Program-made: the position numbers and the translations under genes | The notes under the pieces: generated by a model | The model's input: only the letters and a program-made list of their open reading frames with translations | The model's database searches: none | Told to the model about the DNA's origin: nothing | Shown here: in pieces, positions 57,018 through 64,000 of the stretch | Layout: every line of letters starts with the position of its first letter | How positions within the stretch are numbered: the stretch's first letter is position 1 | NCBI RefSeq assembly: GCF_019578655.1 | Contig: NC_063264.1 | Location: 20,855,688 to 20,919,687 of the forward strand | Direction: 5' to 3' | Source of the DNA: Ricinus communis | Lineage: Eukaryota; Streptophyta; Magnoliopsida; Malpighiales; Euphorbiaceae | DNA length: 64,000 nucleotides

Positions 57018-57051
57018 TTGCTTGAGGACAAGCAATAGCTTAAGTGTGGGG
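57018..57051 (+). promoter_or_regulatory. Terminal hairpin and polypurine tract of B1
   Basis: Stem TTGCTTG/CAAGCAA with AGGA loop (57018-57035), then TTAAGTGTGGGG (G-run 57044-57051), then the LTR at 57057. Confidence 0.8.
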
Positions 57052-57056
57052 TAATT

Positions 57057-58565
57057 TGATGAGCATAGTTTTACACATATTTGCTTGCATATTATTGCGT
57101 ATGTTCTTAGCAATTATTGTGCTTTTATTCCCAGATCACCCGTGTTTTATGTTCTTTTGCATGTCAGGAACATTTATAGGACCATCATCGGTGTTTAAGC
57201 AATTATAGATCAATACGTGCGAAAACGGATGAGAATTCATCAAGATCGGACAAGAGTCCGCGTTGCACACATTGAGCACGGCCTGAGTCAAGGCCGTGCT
57301 GACCATCACGACCTAGACTCTGGCCGTGACCAACCATCAAAACTTCGTCTTCAAAATAATAGTTTGGGCACAATTTTCGTAGCCACCACGGCCTCCAGCA
57401 CGGCCAGTGGTGGCCAGCACAGGGAGCAACACGGTCATGGTGAAACCCTAGTTGGTGAGATCCACAATTTCAGCACGGCATGGACTCCGGCCGTGCTGAC
57501 CAGCACGGCCTTGACCACGGCCGTGCTGAGTTAAATATATAAGAAAAATTCATTTTTCTTAGAGAAAGAGGGAAAGAAGTGACATAGAGCCCTGGCGGCT
57601 GGTTTGATTTTTGCACAGTATTGAGTGCAAGAGAGAGTTGCGGGGAGTAAGAATCCTGGAATCGCAAGGTTCCGAGTGCAAAACAGTAGTGGAAGCAATT
57701 CAAGAGGCAGTTTGGGAGATTAATCAAAGTGTAGATCCGGATTTGGGTACATTCATCCAATTCGAGAGAAAAAGGTGTACATGTTTTATTTTCATTATTC
57801 TTTCATTGTAATTGATTTCCTAGATTGTTTTAAACATGAACATGTTTAACTAGACTGACTTAATCCATTGGGATTTCTTTACTATGTTGGCTTGATATTA
57901 TATTGTTGGATTATTTGAGTTGGTTTTGTATTCTTCTTGTTTTTAGTATTAATAAGATTATGCATTATTCATGAGACGTTGTGAATTGTGATGTTTAGAT
58001 TGCTTTATGAGATTGAGAAATCCGTTTGGCAATTGGAATTTTGAATAACAAAAACTGGTTAATAATCGCTTAGAGATAAGGATAATTAACTAGCTGGATT
58101 AAGAATTAACAAAGCTTAATAGAGGCAGATTAAAGCTTAATGCTAATTTAAGAATCAATCGTTAGGAAGAGATTCCAACTTTAGGTTATTAGGTTTAGGA
58201 ATTCGGTTATCTCGAGAGAGAAACCGAATTCGGTTAAGAATTCGTCCACGGGTAGCATAATTAGACTCACCGATCCTTTATCTTTTGTTGGGTTGCCAAC
58301 TAGTTTAGATTCCTTTTGGGTTTGTCTTATTGTCTTGATTATTTCATTTATTAATTACTCTTGCATCTCCCTCAGAACTTAGCTTGTAGTTAATAGTTAG
58401 TTTAGAAATTATTCATCATCCATTTTAGGTTAATATAACAAAGAACAAAGGAGTAACTCTGGGCTTTCGCTTTCCCGAGGAATACGACCTTGATACTCGC
58501 CATTAGTGCTAGACTGCATCGATAGGTACACTGCCTTAGATTGTAGCTAACACGAGTAGCAGCCA
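57057..58565 (+). repeat. 3' LTR of B1
   Basis: Same start as the 5' LTR; longer by about 35 bp, mainly in the GC-rich block (57270-57530), where the 5' copy has lost a CCGGCCGTGCTGACCAGCAC-type segment. Confidence 0.9.
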
Positions 58566-59242
58566 TATTCTAATCTCTATCTAGTATGATGGTTTAGTTT
58601 TATTTGGCAAGCATAAACATGAGACTGTTGAGTGAAAGTGTGCGAAAGCTGTAGTCACACGCATTGGACCTATGCCTGGACAAATGTAATAAAAGAAAAT
58701 TAGTTGATCGACTATGGATGTCATTCTCTAAATGATCATGGATGAATCTTTCGGAGGAAAGCTGAAATTACATGAATGGAGGCACACCCAATTATTCCAA
58801 TTCGGGATTTGCCCCATTGAGGTCTCCATTATTCTTTGTTCCTATATGCACGAGTACTCCTGATGATATAAGGATTGGCATAACGAATCATGGGAATGTA
58901 TTAAAAAGCTTGACCAGTGGCATTAGGGCTTAGCTTGATGATCAAGCAGGACGAGAAATAAACCCAAGCACGTAAGAGAGAAATCATGTTGCTTTTGATT
59001 AATCCAAGTAGGAGTTAGCGCATTCTGATGTTTGGCAGGCATATAAGAAGTAAATTGGGCAAAAGTGTTATTATGGAATCATGGGAACACAATTGACAAG
59101 CTTGTTTCCATTATGGAATCATGGGAACACAATTGACAAGCTTGATCGATGGCATTAGGGTGTAACTTGATGATCAAGCAGCATAAGAACCAAATCCGCA
59201 TGTAGAAGGGAGAAATCATGTTGCCTTCGATTAATACAAGTG
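58566..59242 (+). repeat. ~1-kb satellite, plus orientation, with a short unit
   Basis: Resumes at TATTCTAATCTCTATCTAG in phase with 52339. Landmarks at about 58937 and 59166 are only 229 bp apart, a truncated unit like those at 18911-19388. A direct duplication of about 37 bp (ATTATGGAATCATGGGAACA...) occurs at about 59070-59143. Confidence 0.8.
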
Positions 59243-59247
59243 GGAAT

Positions 59248-60140
59248 TAATGTGACCAAGGCCAAGAGCCTATATACTTCAAGAGCTCAAGACCTTTTAA
59301 AAATCCAAGAAGGACAATCATAAGATTAAAGGCCAAGAAGATGAATGAAGCACTTGTTGGGCTTATAAAGAATATTTAGGTTCAAGACACTACAAGCCAT
59401 GAGGAGTCAACTTTAAAATCAAGTCCAACACTTATTAGCTTGATCCAATACCATAGTGCTTGATTAAATCCAATTGGGCCTTCATTATGCAAATCAAGCT
59501 AATAAGGAACTAACAAAGCAAGTTAGGCCATAGAGGAATTAAGGAGTAAGCCCATGCGTGTGACCTCCTTAAGTGATTAGGGTTTCAACTTAAACTTGTC
59601 GACTCATCAACAAAAGGGCGGCACCATCTATTTTTGTTGTTTAGGAAATTTTTTATACGCTAGGAAGTAATGATTTACTCCCTAAATGACTTATTTCCTT
59701 TCTCCTAGCTTATGTATTTAGGAATTTATTTCTTATTTAGTTTAGGAAGTAATTTATTAATTCCTAAGTGATTTTATTCCTTTTCTAGTATCATTCTAGG
59801 GTTGCAGGAGGACTATAACTACCTTGCATTCAGCCACCTTGTCAATCAATCTTGTATGAATTATTTTCTTATACATAAAGTGAGTTATTTTCCTTACTTT
59901 GTTCTTTGTGAACTTTTCAAGTTTTCTTGTATTGTTTGCAAATTCCTTGTCTTATCAATTTTTAAAACCTAATCTTTTAAGATCTTGGAATTATGGCGAT
60001 ATAGATCTTTTTATAACTAGTTATTGATTCCTTATAATCAAAGAGTTTTAGTTCCATCATTATAGATCTGAATTTGACAAACCTAAAGTTAGCATTAATT
60101 TGATTTAAGTTCTATCTCTCTATAGATAGGGTTCACATTA
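59248..60140 (+). mobile_element. Chromovirus solo LTR (893 bp)
   Basis: TAATGTGACC...GTTCACATTA with a perfect GGAAT duplication (59243-59247 and 60141-60145). Both ends read TA where LTRs normally have TG and CA, and the last 7 bp are inverted repeats (TAATGTG/CACATTA). Near 59330-59390 the frame reads RLKAKKMNEALVGLIKNI, the pol tail also seen in F and C2, confirming a chromovirus whose pol enters the LTR. Confidence 0.85.
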
Positions 60141-62120
60141 GGAATGCACACGTTTTGATGTTTTGGGAGTTATATAATGAATTAAATTTTCCCGTAGTGT
60201 TATTAGGTACGCCTACGCGAATTTTCTCTTATTTTTGTTAAGGAATCATGGGAACGTAATTGAAAAGCTTCACTAGTAGCATTGGAGCGTGACTTGATGA
60301 TCAAGCAGGACGAGACACAAATCCACCTGCGTGATGGAGAAATTATGTTGCTTTCAATTAATCCAAGCAGGAATGTGCACATTTTGATATTTGGGATGCG
60401 TAAAATGAAGTAATTTGTACCAGAGTGTTATTAGATAGACCCACGCAAATTATCCCTTATTTCGTTAAACCGGCTCATAAAGTTCAGCCCAAACTCCTCT
60501 CTAGTTCTTGATTTGACTTTATTTTATTCATCTTCCTTTATTTGCTTATTCATATTTAACTTATAATTTCTTCATCTTATGGAATGAGGGCTTCCGCACT
60601 ATGAAAACCACATGCAACTGAATATTTAAGCCAAGTGAGCATATTATTTTAGTTTTCTACCTTGCGGAGAATTAAGTTATTGGTTCTTCCAAGAACATTG
60701 CAGACCTATGAAGACTCGAACTAGTGAACCTAGACTTATCACTCACGTCCTTCCTTTATTTTGTGTTCTTCTTCTACCATTATATTTCAACTCAATTTGA
60801 TTTGATCCTTACGCTTACCCATGGAAGAGAATAAAGAACTTGCAATTTCTTTCCTTATCAGATATGAAATCCTATCTAAGTTCTCATATGTTCCTTTCTT
60901 TTGTTCTTCTCTTTCTAAAATATGTTCAATATGATGGTTTGGTTTTATTTGGCGAGAATAAACATGAGTGTTGAGTTAGAGCGCACGGAAGAGGCAATCA
61001 TATGCACAATGCTTGGGAAAATGCAAAAACATTAGTTGATGGAGTATTGATATCATTCTCTGAATGATCGCGGATGATTCTTTTGGAGGAAAGAGAAAAC
61101 GCCAGGAATCGAGGCATTGCCTAAATATTCTGATCTAGAATTTGCACCATTAGGATCTTCATCATTCCTTGTTCCTCTAGGAATAAGGACTCATGATGAC
61201 ATAAGGATTGGCATAAGGAATCATGCGAATGCAGTTAACAACATTGACCGGCGACATTGGGCTTAGCTTGATGATCATGCAGGATGAGCCGTAAATCCAT
61301 ATGGTAAGGAAGAAATCATATTTTTTCAATTAATCCAAGATTAATACAAGTGGGAATGCGAGCGTTTTGATTTTTGGGATGCATATAACGAAGTAATTTA
61401 GGTCAGATTGTTATTAGGTAAGCATATGCAAATTTTCCCTATTTTGGTTGGCTCATAAATTTCGGACTACAAGAGTTGTTAACTAGTCAGCTCCTCTTTG
61501 GTTCATGATTTAACTTTAGTTTATTCATCATTCTTTATTTATTTATTCATATTTGATTCTTACGCTTAGCCATATGGAAGAGGATAAAGAACTTGCAATC
61601 TCCTTTCTAATTGGATCCAAAATCCTAGCTATGTTCTCATTTCCTCATTTCTTTTGTTCATCCCTTTCTAATCTATGTCTATTATGATGGCTTGGTTTTA
61701 TTTAGAGAGCATAAACACGAGTGTTGAGTTAAAGCGCATGGAAGCAGAAGTCATAGACACTAATGCAAATGCTTGAACTAATATGAAGAAAGTAAATTAG
61801 TTGATGGACGACGAGAATCATGGCACGCCCTAATATTATGATTCAGGATTTGCACCATTGGAATATCCATTATTCCTTCTTGCTATATGAACAAGGAGTC
61901 CTGATGACACAAGGATTGGCATAAGGAATCATAGGAATGCAATTGACAAGCTCGACCTATGGCATTGCGGTTTAGCTTGATGATTAAGTAGGATGAGACG
62001 TAAATTCACGGGCATAATAGAGAAATCATGTTGTTTTCAATTAATCCAAGCATAATACAAGTGGTAATGCGAGTGTTTTAATGTTTGGGATGCATATAAT
62101 GAAGTAATTTGGGTCAAACT
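60141..62120 (+). repeat. ~1-kb satellite, plus-oriented block
   Basis: Landmarks at about 60293, 61265 and 61974 (972 and 709 bp; the second unit has lost about 260 bp near 61555, where TTCATATTTG jumps to ATTCTTACGCTTAGCC). Ends where the 39-bp minisatellite begins. Confidence 0.85.
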
Positions 62121-63510
62121 GGGATTGTTTTGTCAAATTCATAAATATACACGTTTTATAGTGTTATTCTCTTATATTGACAGATATACCCCTTTTACAG
62201 GGTTGTTTTCTCATATTCTAAAATTAGCCCATTTAAGGGGTTGTTTTCTCATATTCACAAATATACCAAAATTATGGGGCTATTTTCTCCGATTGATAAA
62301 TATCCCCGTACTACGAGATTGTTTTCTCATATTAAAAAAAGTAACCCCTTGTACGAGTTATTTTTTCAGACTAGCAATTACACTACTTTTACAGAGTTGT
62401 TTTCTCAGATTCATAAATATGCACGTTTTACGAGGTTGTTTTCTTATATTGACAAATATACCACTTTTACAAGGTCGTTTTCTCATATTAAATTATTAGC
62501 ACTATTATGTGGTTGCTTTGTCAAATTCATAAATATACACATTTTATGCAATTATTTTCTTATATCGACAAATACCTGTTTTATGGGGTTGTTTTAGCAT
62601 ATTATAAACTAACCCATTTAAGGGTTTATTTTTTGATAACTCACAAATATACCAAAATTACGGGTTTATTTTTTTTGATTGATAAATATTGCTATATGAT
62701 GGGCTTATTTTCTAATATTTATAAAGATACTCCTCTTACGGATTGTTTTCTCATATTAAAAAAAGTAACCCCTTGTACGAGTTATTTTTTCAGACTAGCA
62801 ATTACACTACTTTTACAGAGTTGTTTTCTCAGATTCATAAATATGCACGTTTTACGAGGTTGTTTTCTTATATTGACAAATATACCACTTTTACAAGGTC
62901 GTTTTCTCATATTAAATTATTAGCACTATTATGTGGTTGCTTTGTCAAATTCATAAATATACACATTTTATGCAATTATTTTCTTATATCGACAAATACC
63001 TGTTTTATGGGGTTGTTTTAGCATATTATAAACTAACCCATTTAAGGGTTTATTTTTTGATAACTCACAAATATACCAAAATTACGGGTTTATTTTTTTT
63101 GATTGATAAATATTGCTATATGATGGGCTTATTTTCTAATATTTATAAAGATACTCCTCTTACGGATTGTTTTCTCATATTAAAAAATTACCCCTCCTAC
63201 GAGGTTGTTTCCTCAAACTCGGAATTATACTATTTTTACGGGGTTGTTTTCTCAGATTAATAAATATACACGCTTTACGGTGTTCTTTTCTTATATTGAT
63301 AAATATACCACTTTTACGGGGTCGTTTTCTCATATTAAATTTTTAGAACTATTATGGGGTTGTTTTCTAAAATTTATGAATATACACATTTTACGGGTTT
63401 GTTTTCTAATATTTATAAATATACCCCTCTTACAGAGTTGTTTTCTCATATTAAAAAATTTACCCCTTCTACGAGGCTGTCTTCTCAGACTCGCAATTAC
63501 ACTACTTTTA
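62121..63510 (+). repeat. 39-bp AT-rich minisatellite (about 35 units)
   Basis: Unit about 38-40 bp, roughly GTTGTTTTCTCATATTCATA, AATATACCCCTTTTACGGG. Since 39 is a multiple of three, it makes ORFs of 92-139 codons (62125-62499, 62507-62923, 62931-63260 and others) built of 13-residue repeats such as LFSHIHKYTKITG. I regard these as a by-product of the period, not genes. The array interrupts one satellite unit, which continues at 63511. Confidence 0.9.
62321..63168 (+). repeat. Two tandem 424-bp higher-order units, apparently identical
   Basis: 62321-62744 and 62745-63168 appear identical on reading, including irregular features (AAAAAAAGTAACCCC, TTTTTTTTGATTGATAAAT), and the encoded peptides agree exactly at an offset of 424. 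Each contains about eleven 38-39 bp units. The third start at 63169 diverges after about 17 bp. Confidence 0.9.
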
Positions 63511-64000
63511 TGATTAAATAGACCCACACATAAATTTCTCCTTGTTTTTATTAAGCAGCTCATAAAATTCGAGACTACGAGAGTTGTTGACTAGTTAAGT
63601 CCTCTCTCGTTCATGATCTCACTATAGTTATAATCGGGAATATGAGCATTTTGATGTTTGGGACGCATATAATGAAGTAAATTGGTTCGAAGTATTATTA
63701 GGTAGGGCCATATAAATTTTCTCTTATTTTTGTTATGCTGGCTTTTAAAATTTGGAACTACGAGAGTTGTTGGGCCCGTCAACTCATCTCTAGTTCTTGA
63801 TTTGAGTTTAGTTTATTCATTTTTATTTATTTATTTATTCATATTTAGGTTCTAGTTTCTTCTTCTTTTGGAATGAGGGCTTTCGCACTATAAAAATTGT
63901 ATGCAACCGAATACTTGAGGCTAGTGAGCATAATATTTCAATTTTCTACCTTGTGGTAATTCAAGTTATGTTTTCTTTCAAGAACTTGTGGACTTATTAA
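63511..64000 (+). repeat. ~1-kb satellite, plus orientation, to window end
   Basis: Resumes with ATTAAATAGACCCACACATA and contains two start-of-unit segments (GAGAGTTGTTGACTAG at about 63580 and GAGAGTTGTTGGGCCC at about 63763), then GGGCTTTCGCACTATAAAAA. The array runs past the window edge. Confidence 0.85.

Larger units (their letters stand above)
52340..58565 (+). mobile_element. B1, complete non-autonomous Athila-type element
   Basis: 6.2 kb: 5' LTR 52340-53814 (1475 bp), damaged primer-binding site, gag-like ORFs 54007-54768, gag-pol junction remnant to about 55200, 3' non-coding region, hairpin and polypurine tract, 3' LTR 57057-58565 (1509 bp). The two LTRs are visually very similar, suggesting recent insertion. 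Satellite flanks it in phase. I cannot find a perfect 5-bp duplication (GCCTC on the left, GCCAT or TATTC on the right depending on the end chosen). No protease, RT, RNase H or integrase. Confidence 0.9.

Noticed and set aside
62125..63513. Overlapping ORFs of 92-139 codons with regular 13-residue repeats
   Set aside because: They follow directly from a 39-bp tandem repeat on an AT-rich strand. There is no start context or family resemblance, and the two longest are the same sequence offset by 424 bp.

Overview
The window is gene-poor, AT-rich plant heterochromatin. I see no intact host gene, rRNA or tRNA gene. The signs of a flowering plant (probably a dicot) are Ty3/gypsy elements with a tRNA-iMet type primer-binding site (chromovirus-like), Athila-type elements with a tRNA-Asp type site, a Copia-like LTR and a small hAT element. 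Every coding remnant is broken by stops, frameshifts, deletions or catalytic substitutions.

The oldest layer is a degenerate satellite with a period of about 0.95-1.02 kb. It survives in blocks at 1-1570 (-), 2817-3525 (-), 3526-6198 (+), 8341-9650 (+), 16836-19745 (-), 37059-37253 (-), 51945-52339 (+), 58566-59242 (+), 60141-62120 (+) and 63511-64000 (+). Strands are given relative to one arbitrary unit orientation, which flips at about 3525 and again across two retroelement-filled gaps.

Mobile DNA was inserted into this array in several rounds. Left: an LTR plus leader (1576-2816), an RT sliver joined to a Copia-like solo LTR carrying a G-box hairpin minisatellite (6199-8340), and a truncated chromovirus H (9677-15642) whose 5' LTR holds an antisense solo LTR. 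H is fused to a GC-rich chimeric ORF and an Athila-type LTR fragment (to about 16835). Centre (19746-37058): a chromovirus remnant holds a solo LTR in its protease and a second chromovirus (C2) in its LTR. C2 holds a non-autonomous Athila-type element (B3), B3 holds an Athila gag-protease element (G), and G holds a hAT element. Most steps keep exact target-site duplications. Right: a plus-strand RT fragment abuts a minus-strand chromovirus array (F, 38652-51944) split by B2; then a further satellite piece, the complete B1 element (52340-58565), another solo LTR (59248-60140), and a 39-bp minisatellite with a 424-bp higher-order duplication (62121-63510).

A long-period satellite, chromoviruses whose pol runs into the LTR (a CRM-clade trait) and Athila-type elements together suggest pericentromeric or centromeric DNA; this is inference. 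The least expected sequence-level signal is a hairpin with an invariant AGGA loop and two unrelated stems, placed just before each of two polypurine-like GTGTGGGG motifs in the Athila-type elements.
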